Assembly (NCBI GenBank): GCA_963978895.1
Contig: OZ022243.1
Location: 13,471,765 to 13,535,764, forward strand
From: Erpobdella octoculata
Taxonomy: Eukaryota; Annelida; Clitellata; Hirudinida; Erpobdellidae
Direction: 5' to 3'
Length of the DNA: 64,000 nt
The notes below the pieces were generated by a model, which was given only the letters and a program-made list of their open reading frames with translations, ran no database searches and had not been told where the DNA came from. Below, one piece after another: positions 11,652 to 24,200 of this stretch (positions are counted from its first letter, which is position 1; every line of letters starts with the position of its first letter). Both the position numbers and the translations under genes were made by a program.

Positions 11652-12568
11652 CATCAAGCTGATTTTTGGATGTTTTTTTTTGTAATACGTTTATGATTCT
11701 TCCAGCAAAAATCGGTTAAAATAGTCGTTTTCGGAAATTGGTTTTTTGACGCTTTTTTGAATGAGATTTACCGTAGTGAGCGATAAGTTAGTATTTTCGT
11801 AAATTGTTGTAAAACATCAAATTTCTAAGTTAGTATTTTGTAAAACATGTTGCGAGACAAATTTTAACTTATGTATATTTTGCATTAGGTAGTTTTCATC
11901 TATAGATTGAGTTATTTTTATTTAAATGGATTTTAAGAGCTGATATATTGTATATTTTAGGGAAAACGGCTCCATAAATCAGTTTATTTGTATTTTTTTT
12001 TATTGATAATTTTTAATGTTTGTATATCATGCAATAAGTAACAATAAAGCATTCAGCTTAAACTGTAGTTATTTTCATTTAATTGGATTAAAAGAGCTGG
12101 CATATTTAATTATTTTACCGATTTTAAGGCCGATTTTGAAAATCGTCTGTAATTTTTTTATACGATGACTTGGAAGAGTGGATTTTTAACTAATTGTTGC
12201 CAACACATATACCTACAAAACAAAATATCTAACTGCTTTGCTTCCAATTATGCTGGCTTTTTTTAATTCTCCTGGACTATACGTTTTCCTGCAGAAAAAC
12301 TTTTTTTTAATATGTTCTGATAATGTTTTGTAGTTATTTTATTAAACTGTTAAACTATTAAAATCAGCCCAGGACGCTAAACTAGGAGATTACTTAAAAA
12401 TTTGGAAAATCCAACAATCTTGTTAATAAAACTTTGATGTTTGTTTTGCAATGGCATTTAAAATATGGTGTTAAATTTTTAAATACATGATGATTATCCT
12501 ATTTTATAAATTTTTATAATTAATTAGGTGTGTTATCAAAGTTTGCAACACCTGACAATCTTTTATAT
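11652..12568. other. AT-rich DNA, no feature recognised
   Basis: Unique AT-rich sequence between the MULE and the palindromic element. A motif CCCAGGACGCTAAACTAGGAG near 12368 faintly resembles the inverted-repeat text of the element at 49719-50803. No open frame worth reporting. Confidence 0.5.
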
Positions 12569-12578
12569 GCGTGTGAAG

Positions 12579-13429
12579 TAGAGATGGGAATCAAACCCTA
12601 ATTTAAGAGTTCGGTTCGGTAGTGGCTAAATTATAGTTCGGGTTCGGTTCGGTTCGCTAGTGGTTACAGTTCGGGTTCGGTTCGGTTCGGTAGTGCTTAC
12701 AGTTCGAGTTCGGTTTGGTTCGCTAGTTGTTAAAGTTCGGGTTCGGTTCGGGATAGCTATGGCTCGAGCTAGATTCGATGATAATTGCATTAAAATATAG
12801 TCAAAGTTTATTAATTCAAGACATTTAAAAAAATTAAGGTTCCATATTGTGTTTAAATTTTTTTTTACATTTTTAATGTTTCTGTACTCATTCGAGCTCT
12901 TTCCTCACTCATAGTCATGTTGTTGACATATGTTGCGTTATCAACTGTTTAATAATAATAATAATAATAATAAGCATGCCTTTCCTTCTGTGACAAACTT
13001 TCCAGCTCTTGCTTGCTCCATTTAGAACTGTTTGCTAACTTATTAGTATTTGCCATATTATTTAAGTTGTTCTTTATAATAAATACAAGAAACAACAAAA
13101 TAGGTAATTCAAGCAACACGACCACACGGTGTAATAAGCTACGCGAGAAAGAAAAGAAACATAACAACAAAGATGTGCATAAGCTTTCATAAGACAAACA
13201 ATAACAACGATATTAAATACAGAAACCAAAATAACGATTTTTATTTCAAGAATATTTCATAGTCATATTTTAAAAAATAGGTTCGATGAATTTAGCATGC
13301 GTTCGTTCGGTTCGTTCTGAGCGAAACAGAGTTCGGTTCGGTCAACAACTAAGTTAGGATTCGGTTCGGTAAAAAGTAGGGTTCGAGTTCGGTGTGTTCG
13401 GTTTGGGTTCGGTTTGATTCCCATCTCTA
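12579..13429. mobile_element. Nested non-autonomous hAT, TTCGG-rich ends
   Basis: The 851-bp element starts TAGAGATGGGAATCAAACC and ends with its complement. A perfect 8-bp target duplication, GTGTGAAG, lies at 12571-12578 and 13430-13437. Both subterminal regions carry many copies of GGTTCGGTTCGG-like motifs. Removing it restores the left arm of the palindromic element, so it is the younger insertion. No transposase fragment is visible. A minus-strand open frame near its centre (12949-13197) is low complexity. Confidence 0.93.
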
Positions 13430-14107
13430 GTGTGAAGTTAGCCTCGAGGCTGGCAATGCTAATTAAAAAAAAAATTGCTTGCCCTGGGGCTATGCTATAC
13501 GTTGTTGGATGGGGTCTAAAAAATGAAATCGAATGGTATACTTAGATTGTCTTCGGTTCAACAAATAAAAAAGTTATAAGCGAAAAACGACGATTTTCTG
13601 CCGAAAATTACATAAAATCAACATTGGCTCTTCTTTGAGAAAATCTTATTTGTTTTAAACTGCTGCCCTTGGTATATCCGAGACGTTTGTTTTTAGATAA
13701 TTCAATATCAAATCCAACAATATAACTTTCGCTTCTCAAAGTTAATAAATAAAAAAGTTATCGAATAAAACGTCGGACCGTATACTAATTTCTTCGAGCA
13801 AACCGAAACATAAACAGACGCTGCGATTGGACAATCGAGTCTAGCTCACTGTGGCTAATTATGCAAAATATTCAAAATATGCAAAGTGGCTACTCGTTAA
13901 CACCTGCATATTCTAACGAACTTTAGGGAAAATTTTATTTTTAAGAAAATCTATTGAAGTTTACGATTACAAATTTTTATTAATGGAAAATTTTGTTAAA
14001 AAATTAACTATTTAATAAAATCTAAGCATAGCATGCAAGTGAAATGTTTCGTTTAAAACTCTTCCTTTGAAAACATTAAAAATGTGCATTTTTGGTGAAC
14101 CCACCTT

Positions 14108-14299
14108 CTACACTTTTCGCACTCCACCCAGTCCCCAGTTTGTCATGTTGTCCGATGCTAGCAGGATTTCTTTTAACCACTGTTCCCTTTCACTATCTGG
14201 ATTAAAAGAACCACTCAGATCTTCTCCACGATCCAGTCTTCTAATGAAAACGCCTACAAAAATACCACAATTGTAGTCATCATTCTGATGCTTAGTCAC
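14108..14299 (-). pseudogene. Ulp1-like cysteine protease C-terminal fragment
   Basis: The 63-codon minus-strand frame contains QNDDYNCGIFVGVF. This matches the C48 (Ulp1/SENP) catalytic block in which an aspartate or asparagine is followed by the nucleophile Cys-Gly. The rest of the protease, including the histidine region, is absent. It sits at the centre of the palindromic element, so it is probably cargo or a remnant of that transposon's own gene. The catalytic cysteine is present but the fragment is far too short to fold. Confidence 0.55.
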
Positions 14300-14861
14300 G
14301 GGTGGCTTTTTAATGTTTAGACGTGATGGATTTATAAAAAAAAAGAATTATTTTTCAAAAAAAAAGTTTGTTAGAATACTCAGGAGGTGTTGACGAGTAG
14401 CCACTTTGCATATTTTGAATATTTTGCATAATTAGCCACAGTGAGCTAGACTCGATTGTCCATTCGCAGCGTCTGTTTATGTTTCGGTTTGCTCGGAGAA
14501 ATTGGTATACGGTCCGACGTTTTATTAGATAACTTTTTTATTTATTAACTTTGAGAAGCGAAAGTTATATTGTAGGATTTGATATTGAATTATCTAAAAA
14601 CAAGCGTCTCGGATATACCCAGGGCAGCAGTTTAAAACAAATTCGATTCTCTCAAAGAAGAGCCAATGTTGATTTTATGCAATTTTCGGCAGAAAATCGT
14701 CGTTTTTCGCTTATAACTTTTTTATTTGTTGAACCAAAGACAATCCAAATATACCATTCGATTTCATTTTTTAGACCCCATCCAACAATGTATAGCACAG
14801 CCCCAGGGCAAGCATTTTTTTTTTATTAGCATTACCAGCCTCGAGGCTAACTTCACACACG

Positions 14862-15327
14862 TTCTTTTATTATTAATTATAGTTGTTTCTTTTAAAAGTA
14901 ATCAGGTCACGAGAAGCGGACACTTTTGCTCTTATCCATGGGTGTCGCTCTTGAGGACTTATCCTGTATATCGTATTTTAGTTTTGTGATAGATATCAGA
15001 ATTTTAATGTTTATTTTAGGAATTTGCTTATTATTAGAAGTGTTATTTGTTTTTTAAAATGTTAGTTTTTTAATTCTCAGCAATGTTTTTTGCATGAGGC
15101 CATTTCTGCAAAGTTGTGTTTTAGGGTAGATTCGGTAAACATGCGATAAAAAATTCTTCAAGTGGGATCGATGGGAATTTTTGTTTTCTGCTTCAGGACA
15201 GGTGTGATAAAATTTCCTCAAGTGGGATTGATGGGGATTTTCAATTTCTGTTTCAGGACATCATTTTAACTGTCCTCCCTTATATAGACTTGGGACTGGC
15301 TCGCAATTAACATCCAACAAAGCACAA
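14862..15327. other. Intergenic DNA with 60-bp tandem duplication
   Basis: Mostly unique AT-rich DNA. Two roughly 60-bp units lie at about 15144-15263, each with TTCTTCAAGTGGGATCGATG-like text and ending CTTCAGGACA. This is the DNA upstream of WDR77, apart from the hAT that follows. I cannot assign a promoter. Confidence 0.5.
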
Positions 15328-15335
15328 ATTATTTC

Positions 15336-16093
15336 TAGAGATGCACCGATTGTATCAGTATTGGAATCGGCAGTATCGGCTTTTTTTCAGGTATTGGTAT
15401 CGGCATGGTGAAATTTAGAAGATCATTGGCCGATACAGATACTTTTTATGACATAGGATTCAACCGTCTTATGCAACAAGTTAAGCCTAATTATTGCCTT
15501 CCAAGCCGCAAGTACTTTTCAGATAAAGTGCTTCCTGAAATTTATAGCAAAGTGCTCAGTAAGGTTAAGACTATTATCAAAGATTCTGAAAATATAAGCT
15601 CCACCACTAATATATGGACTAATGTTTTAAATCACTCTTTCATCAGCCTTACAGCCCACTGCATTAACGAAAATTATGACAGAAAAATTTTAGTACTACG
15701 GGTTGCACCATTCTCTGGGTCGCATAGAGCTAGCAGGATTGCAGAGGTAATTGAAAATGTAATCCATGATTTTGAAATTCCCTCGCATAAAATTCATCTT
15801 TTTGTTAGGGATAATGGTGCTAACATGATAAAAGGCATTTCAGAAACTGCATACACTGGCTTGTCATGTTTTTTGCATACTCTACAATTAGTCATTCATG
15901 ATGTTCTTTTTGAACAAAGGATGATAAAGGATGTCATTGCTAATTGCAAAAAAATTGTTGGACAATTTAGCCATTCTTCACTAGCTTGTAACAAATAAAT
16001 AATTAAATATTGAAAAGTATCGGAATCGGCATCGGCCTCTCTTATAACACGAGTATCGGTATCGGCCATATTTATGGTGTCGGTGCATCTCTA
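15336..16093 (+). mobile_element. Deleted hAT element with intact internal ORF
   Basis: 758 bp bounded by TAGAGATGCACCGA and TCGGTGCATCTCTA. A perfect 8-bp target duplication, ATTATTTC, lies at 15328-15335 and 16094-16101. The subterminal regions repeat TATCGG/ATCGGC motifs. Nearly the whole interior is one open frame encoding part of a hAT transposase. It sits about 290 bp upstream of the first WDR77 exon. Confidence 0.95.
15405..15998 (+). CDS. Partial hAT (ZBED-like) transposase, uninterrupted
   Basis: 197 codons with no stop or frameshift. Recognisable hAT transposase text includes a conserved SRKYFSDKVLPEIY block, then STTNIWTN (the first catalytic aspartate position appears to be Asn), then HLFVRDNGANMIKGI (second catalytic Asp at FVRDN). 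A cysteine/histidine motif LSCFLHTLQL follows. The BED finger and the C-terminal dimerisation domain are missing, so it cannot be an active transposase alone. It may be a chance survivor of a recent internal deletion, or a truncated protein able to interfere with full-length enzyme. The start codon lies just inside the left subterminal repeats. Confidence 0.7.
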   Translation: MVKFRRSLADTDTFYDIGFNRLMQQVKPNYCLPSRKYFSDKVLPEIYSKVLSKVKTIIKDSENISSTTNIWTNVLNHSFISLTAHCINENYDRKILVLRVAPFSGSHRASRIAEVIENVIHDFEIPSHKIHLFVRDNGANMIKGISETAYTGLSCFLHTLQLVIHDVLFEQRMIKDVIANCKKIVGQFSHSSLACNK

Positions 16094-16383
16094 ATTATTT
16101 CTATACCAGTTTTTTCTAAGTTCTCTTCTCCGGTTAACTAACTTGTATTTGCTATGGGGTTTTTTAAATGTTATTAGATGCCATGCTATCTAGTTTAGTG
16201 GAGTTACCCAATATATCAATAAAATGGTTTTTAGACCTAGACATTTAAATATCTGTTGAGAGAATTCTGGCTTATATTTGTGTGAGAATGACACATGTCT
16301 CGGACTTATTGACTTAATCTTAAAATATTATTGTATAAAATAATTTATTTAAATTAAACACATGATTTTTTTCCATTGTTTAG

Positions 16384-17425
16384 TACTGAAAAGATGACCT
16401 CTCAACTTGACCTTCACAGTACATGCACATATTTTGATTCTATCTGTCACACTCAAGGTAGCGATAGTTAATTAATATCAAAGGGTTGACGTTATTTACT
16501 CATTAAATGTTTTCCCAGATGGAGCTGTATTAGCTGTGGCCTCAAGTTTGACACACAAGTACTGGACAGGAAAGGTATTTTATTACAATCAAATTGATTC
16601 CGATGATGAGCGTTTTCCAGCAATCGAGGCTCATACAGATTCGTCTATCACTTGTATTAATTCATTGTCTCTGAACAACAGGTTCATAACTTCACATGAC
16701 TCAGGTAGAGAATTTTGTCGCATTCTGAAATTTTTTGTCTGACGATATTGTTCTACAGTTGATTCATGAATATATACAAGGTAATGTAATTCTGTGGGAA
16801 GTCGAAGATAAGAAATTTCTGAATCAGCTTGTGACTGAAGATGGGCACGACGGGATTGTGTCCTCTATCAGTGTCAATTGTAGCCAGTCAAAGTTTGTCA
16901 CAACAAGTCATGACTGCAGGTTTGAGTCAGATTTTTAGTTTATTTTGAGTATTAATAATTTTATGGTTAACTTTTAAAAATCCGATAAAGTTCTAAAAGG
17001 AAGTTTATTTTTATTGCAGTGTGAAGCTTTGGAACAGTGAAGACTTTTTGTCTCTTTCAACTCACAATGGTGATAATTTTAGTTTTTTTCCAGCTTCATT
17101 TTGTCATCTTCATTTACTTCTTTTTTTCAATATTTAGGACACTTAATTCATTTTATTTTTTGGCAGTTCACACAGATGCTGTGTATGCAGCTGCATATCA
17201 TCCACAAAATGATGACCTACTTTTGACTTGTTCACAGGTTGTTTTTCCATTATAACTTTTCACTAGCTGGTTTACACGGCTTTGCTCGGGCTTTGTTGAG
17301 GTTTTTCTCTCACTTTTCTGATTAGATTCAATATCTTTTGTTTTGTATTGACCACCATAAATTATAGTTTAAACATTAACAAAGTGAAACATCAAAGTTA
17401 ATAATCAACAAGTGAACCATAAAAA

Positions 17426-17495
<70 letters not shown>

Positions 17496-20400
17496 TATAT
17501 ATATATATGTTTAAGGCATATTTCGGAATGATATCTTCTTTTAGACAAGTTTCGTTGAACTTTTTAGTCCATTCTGCATTAACAAGCTTCTTACAAAAGT
17601 TTTGAAGAATAACGATTTCTTTTTTATTAGGAATAAGATTAAAAGAGATTTAAAACTTTTATTAAATTGGGCTAACTGGCCAGTTTCGGACGTATCCATC
17701 TTCAGAGCCCCTAATTTAATTTCATAAATATGAGTTAAAACATATGAGAATAAATTAAGTATTGATATGAACTATTGTATGTTGATATGAAACGTTTAAT
17801 ATTGGTATAAAATATTGAATAATGATATGGAGTGATTCGAAACGTTGAAATATGAAACATTGGATATTAGTATGACACCTTAAATAATGGTATAAAGCAT
17901 TGGATTTTAATATAAAGCATTGACTATTGAAATGGAGCATTGAAAGCTAATAAGAACAAAGGATGAAATAAACCAAATGAAATATTTAAAACCAACAAAC
18001 CATTAAAACTAGTCCGAAATAAAATTGACTCGATTTTTTTAAAAAATATCAATATATAGACACGTAAACGTTTATGATATCGACTGGAAAAAAACCAAAG
18101 TAATATACAGTCAACGTCGTTTTCTAGTTGTAATATTTACATTACCAAGCAGGTGGTTAAATACGCCTGGATCACACGTGCTTTCGCCGACAGTCACGGG
18201 CATACAGGTGCGCACCTCTGAAAAATCGGAACGAACAGCAACGTCCAAATATCCAGGTTCCATGTCGCACTCAAGAGGTGTAGTTACAAGTCGGCCCTGT
18301 CATCAATCAACTCCTCCTCCCCAGGTCGCTTGTCGCACTCGTTTTTACATTTTTTTAAGACATCCATGTCTTCAACTTTTCCCGTGTGTAGATGATCTTC
18401 ACGAAGATCAGGATCGAAGGTAGAGTCAAATCCAACTAATTCGACGGGATGAAAGGCGCAACTATCTCTCCGTTCTTCCTCATTGTTTAATATTTTGGGC
18501 TCTTGAAATTTAGAGTCACAATTACTACATTTTTCCACTTTTTCTTTTTGTGGAACAAGTTCAGGACTTATTTCAGTTTCTTGAGTCTCAGAGTCGAGAA
18601 CAGCCTCTTGAGACTCAGATTCGAGAACAGCTTCCTGAGACTTAGAGTCGAGAACAGCTTCTTGAAACCTAGAGTCGAGAACAGCCTCCTGAGACTTAGA
18701 GTCGAGAACAGCCTCTTGAGACTTAGAGTCGAGAACAGCGTCGAATCCAACAAATTCAACGGAGCGACGGTCGCAACAATCCTTACGCTCATCACTGCTA
18801 TTCAATACCTCGGTCTTCTTTCTTTTGCTTTCGACTTGTCCCACAATTGAACTACCAAACAGTTTAAGTAGATGACTGAAGTTATTATCCTGAATGTTGA
18901 TACTTGGTCGTTGGTCTTGAATTAATAAGGCTTCTAAAATTCTAAGTCTTTTTGGGTTGCTATTTGTACCAATGATCTTAGTGTTGTCGACGAGAATTTG
19001 TCTCGTCAGATTACAGAAGTGTGTCTCGCGGAAATGTTTAGCAATACTCCCTCCTTGTAAGTGCATCGTCAGTCTTCTAGACAAGGACGTTATTGTAGAC
19101 CCTATGTAGGTAGTTACTTGTTTTTCAAAATGATCATGTGGGCATGTAAACTTATGAGTAGGTTTTGGTCTGTAAAACACGTTGAGTCGAAGTCTATACT
19201 CATTTGTGTCAGCAACTTTGACTTGGGTTTTGACGATGTTCTTAATAATTTCTTCGTCGACCCTATAGGAGCTATGCATTTGAGCGCCATAAAACAAGTT
19301 TAGAATTTTTTTACCAGTGTCTTTAAATTTTTCCATATTTGAGCTGTCTTTGAGGAATCTAGCAACGATGTCGTCTACCAGTCTATTGGTAAAATTGTTG
19401 TTAATCAAAGTTGTTTTGATTTTTTGAATTTCTGTCTTCAGTTCGTCAAGGTTGTCAGTAGCTTGACGAGCTCTGTGTAACATATTCAACACAACACTGA
19501 TTTTGTAGCGTTCTGGGCAGAAATCTGCGGCGTTGAGAGTTTCTCCATGATTTGTTGGTTTTTTATAGAGATTCATTTTTAAAGAACGATTGGTTTTTGT
19601 TACGAACAAATCCAGAAAAGGGAGTTTATTGTCAGGGTTAAACTCAGTCGTGAATTTTAAAACGGAATTATTTTCGAAAGAGGTCTTTAACTTTGTGAGC
19701 TGGTCGTAGTCCTTGCATAGAACGAAAATGTCATCGACATATCGCACATATATTTGAGGCTTTTCGCATATTTCTTGGAAAACGTTTTCTTCAACTTTTG
19801 ACATGTAAAATTCCGCGAATACCACTGACTGACTGACTCATCACGAAATCGCAAAAACCACTGAACGGATTGTAATGAAATTTGGGACATAACTTTATCT
19901 TGAGTTTTAGGTGTTCTCTAAGAAAGGGTTTTGAAAAATTCGGCCTAAATCGTCTTATTTCTAAGAATATACAATGCGTAATCTGTTAGTATTGAAACGC
20001 GTCAGAGTAGGTAAAATGCAGACCGCGGACTTATTAATTAAATAAATGTTAACAAAAATATAGAAAATTTTTGTTATTATATTTATTAATAAAAATTACA
20101 ACTAAAAAATTCAACCGAATATGTTATTTACTGAATCTTGGTTATTTATTAAGCTGAATAGTTTCGGTTGCTAAGGTGACGAGTTTTTTTTCATTATATG
20201 AATTAAATGTTAAAGAAAAATTAGAAAACTTTTTTTTATTTATTAACAATTTTATATAAATACATATTTACACCTAAAATTCAACCGAATACGTTATTTA
20301 CTGAATCTTGGTTATTTATTTTTAATAATTGCAGTAATTGGTAATTGCATAATAGAATTCATATTTAGTTTACGTAACAACATTTGAAGACTTCATGCAA

Positions 20401-21191
20401 GTTTTATCCAGTTTTAGCAAATCTATTTTACGTTTTGAAGGGCTAAAAGAAGATAGGAAAGAATGAAAAAGAGAAAATGAGCGAGAACAAGAACGGGAGA
20501 GCAAGCGTGAGTGTGAACAGGAGAGCAAGAGTGAGCGGGAACTGAAGAGCATGCGGGAACGGGAAAGCGTCCGGGAACAGGAAAGTGACCAGGAACGGAA
20601 AAACGACCGGGAGCGTGAAAGCGACCGGGAACGTGAAATCGACCGGGAGCGGGAAAGTGACCGGGAGCAGGAAAGCAAGCGGGGGAGGAAGCCTGAGCGA
20701 GAAAGACAAACATTAGAAAAACCTCGGGCAACGCCGGGCACCCCCGCTAGTCCAATATGCTCAAAATGCGTCACCTCCCACATCAACACTCTCTCTCCTT
20801 GCCAAGAAACATCGACGGAAATGCGAGCGAAAGTATTTTTCTTCCCTCTCCTCAGAGAATAAAAAGGAATATGACGAATCCAAGATTCTTGCAAAACATG
20901 CCATCCTAGCTTCTCGGGCCGAATCTATCAGAGCAACACTATCAAGCTCTGAAAGTCCTCGCAGCCTGTGGCGCTCTCTCAACAACCTTCTTCATAGACG
21001 GGAAAAGCAGACTGTTTTCGACGGTGATTGTGAAAAATTGGCAGATTCTTTTAGTACTTTCTTTACTCAGAAGATCGAATCGCTCAATGACAACATTCGT
21101 CAGCGCATCTCTTCTGACAACAATAACTTCGAGCATTACGAAACTTCGAAGAACACGCTATTTACATAGACATGAGTTAACCTAGATAACG

Positions 21192-21238
<47 letters not shown>

Positions 21239-21247
21239 GAATGTTTG

Positions 21248-21299
<52 letters not shown>

Positions 21300-24200
21300 T
21301 TATGCATTGCTACACCATTCATCCGATCGTAATGAAATTTTCGCACAACCTTGAGAGTCAAGGGGAATCAAATATAGAGAAAACAATTTTGAAATCCGTC
21401 ACAAAATGAGCGGAGCGGGTGAGCGAGCGGGAACTATATATATATGTATGTGTGTATGTATGTATGTGTATGTGCATGTATGTGTGTCTGTGTTTATGTA
21501 TGTATGTATGTATGTATGTATGTATGTATGTATGTATGTGTTTTTTACAATATTTCGGCACTAAATGCTCATTCAAAGAATGTATGTGTGTGTATGTATC
21601 TATGTAGGTATGTATGTATGTATGTATGTATGTAGAATCGGATCTAGGAGAGACAGGGAACGGATAACGACCGGGAGCGGGAGTGTGTATGTATCTATGT
21701 ATGTGTGTATGTATGTATGTATGTATGTATGTATGTATGTATGTATGTGTGTGTGTATGTATCTATGTATGTGTGTATGTATCTATGTATGTATGTATGT
21801 ATGTATGTATGTATGTATGTATGTATGTATGTATGTAGAATCGGATCTAGGGGGGGAACTGAGAGCGAAAAAATGAGCGGGAAAGCGACAGGGAACGGAT
21901 AACGACCTGGAGCGGGAGCGCAAGCGGGAAGGAAACGCATTAGGTAAACCTCTAAAAACCCCGGGCAACGCCGGGTGCACCCGCTAGTATATATATATAT
22001 ACAACTATATACTAATGCTGGAGATAAGTTTTTCATATGCTTTTATTAACTTTCATTTGTTAGGATATGCATAGGATTTAGGCAAAAGTTTAGAAGTTCT
22101 AAAATTATCCCAATTAAAAAAATTTTAAGTTTAATAATTAAACACAATTACTATAATTATTTTAAATATAATTAAATTGATTCAAATTAGTTAATAATGG
22201 CTCAAAGAAGCAAAACTTGGAAATTTTTCGAAATAATAATAGAAATTTCCGATTAATTGGATCGAAATCGGTTACTCCCTAATATATAAATAAAATCAGT
22301 TCGTTTACGACATTGGCGTTAAATAAATTTGATTTGATGGCTTAACATTATTATAAGTAATGGGCTATTCAAGTAGTTTGCATAAGCACTGATCTGTGGA
22401 CAAGTCGGTTTTTTCATGGATGGTGACGCAGACATGCATTATTTATCCATAAATTTTGTTTTTGAAGTTGATAAGTAGTAGGAAGTGTGGGTTACTGAAC
22501 CAGAAAATGGTTTTTATGCGTAAAGGGCTTAATGTCTCGTTAATTAAAAGACGGTTGGTGAATACGGTCCCTGCTGTTACTTCAGCTGCTATAAAATAAG
22601 CAAATCAAATATTTGTGTATCCAATTCTGTTAGATAAATTTTGTCTACTCGTCTATGTGGCCAAGTGGGCTATACCTTTACAAGCAAAAACACATTGGTG
22701 AAGCAAATAACTATGGTAATATAATTACACGAACCTCTTTTCTTGGTCGGTGAATATTCTTCTTCATTTATCATGTAAACTGCCTCTTGTAGTGTGAGTA
22801 ATCGCTTTCTCGACGTCATTTTATTAGAATTATGGATTTACTCACCGTCTTTTTACGTCAACCACTGACAACACCCACTTTTAGTAGTCTGCAAGGACAA
22901 GTGGGCTATGAGGATAGACCACTTGACCAGACAGCATATTCATCGAATTAGGTTAGCCCAATAGATCACATGATAATAACTTTGAAAATTCATTGGATAT
23001 AAGCTAAGCCTATTTGTCCATATACAAGTCAGGCAAAGATGCATCGATTTCATCAAAAAAAATTTTTTATGCAAATTATGAGGTTAAATTATGAGGTTAG
23101 CCCACATGTTCTTAAATTTTATTTTATTTTTGTTTAATTATTAAACAAAAATAAAATAAAATTTAAGTAGCAAAAATTAATAAAAAAATAAATTAAAGAA
23201 GCATAATAATAATGACGAATAAATCTTTCATCGTCATAGTTACTATAAACATTTTTACTATACTATTGATGTCGCTAGGAAAAATATCACGCTCATAAAA
23301 GCATTTTTTAATTTTAATAATTACAGTCACTTGTTTTATATGAAATTTGTCTTTGTTTCAGGATAAAAGAATCTTTTTATGGGATTTGAGAAAGTCTAAG
23401 CCCGTCAGTGTGTCAGGTGAAATAATTGCATTTCTGTGAAATTTAAAGTAAAAAAGTATTTTTAGCCTAAAAATTAAGAACTACAAATTGCAAACAGGCT
23501 CGAAGAAAAACTCTTCTAAACTTAAATGAGACAACTTTCCTCATAATGTGTTCCACTTTTCTAAATTGTGGAATGAGACCAGCCTCAAACAAACTATTAT
23601 AATTCATAATACGAAGTATTTTTATTTTAATTAATGCCGACGCGTTTCGGAGAGAGACTCCATTTTCAAGGTAAAGTAAACAAAGTAGGGATGTTGAAAA
23701 ATATCGATGTATCGATATTTTTATTCAAATATATCGATATTTTTAGCAGATATATTTTGATCCGATATATCGATACAAAATATCCAATATCGAAAATTTT
23801 ATGAAAAACAATATATTTTCTATTTATCTATCTAACTAACTAGCGACCGCCCGCGACCCCCCGACTTTGCACTTTTAGTCGTCAGTTCTTTTGTCTATGT
23901 ATTCGCGACTAATCCCGGTAACTAAAAAACTTCAACATCGAGAATTGTTTACTTTTTTCTAATTCGGAATTCGTGCTTCACAACGTAAATTACGTCGTCG
24001 TCCAATAGTAGTGTTGTGTGGAACTTCTTCAAAAAAACCAGTAAAGATAATGTTACTTGCAATCAGTTTGGTCACAGCTATAAAACTAGTGGCAATACTG
24101 GTTTGCATGATGATTCAATAAATAAGTTTAAAAATATTAGTTAAAAGATAGCTTTTTAGTTTTTAATATTTTTGTAATTATTGCCTAATAAAAAGTAGAG

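Larger units (their letters stand above)
12569..14861. mobile_element. Large palindromic DNA element with Ulp1 fragment
   Basis: The left arm (12569-12578 plus 13438-13919) and right arm (14370-14861) are near-identical reverse complements over about 490 bp. For example TTAGCCTCGAGGCTGG at 13438 is matched by the complement at 14834-14852. The 450-bp centre carries a minus-strand Ulp1-like fragment (14108-14299). The left arm is interrupted by a complete hAT element (12579-13429). Long inverted arms plus a Ulp1 domain would fit a deletion derivative of a MULE or another DNA transposon that carries a Ulp1-like gene. The class is not proven. Confidence 0.75.

Noticed and set aside
12949..13197. 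Minus-strand frame ending in YYYYY-type repeats inside the hAT
   Set aside because: Starts in an (ATA)n tract and has no hAT domain.
21419..22036. Frames of repeated YVCM, IHTY or TYIH
   Set aside because: Direct translation of GTAT/ACAT microsatellite, not protein genes.
23637..23675. Second hammerhead ribozyme call
   Set aside because: Stem II and GAAAC are present, but the CUGANGA core reads UUGAAAA, so it is listed only as a degenerate relative.
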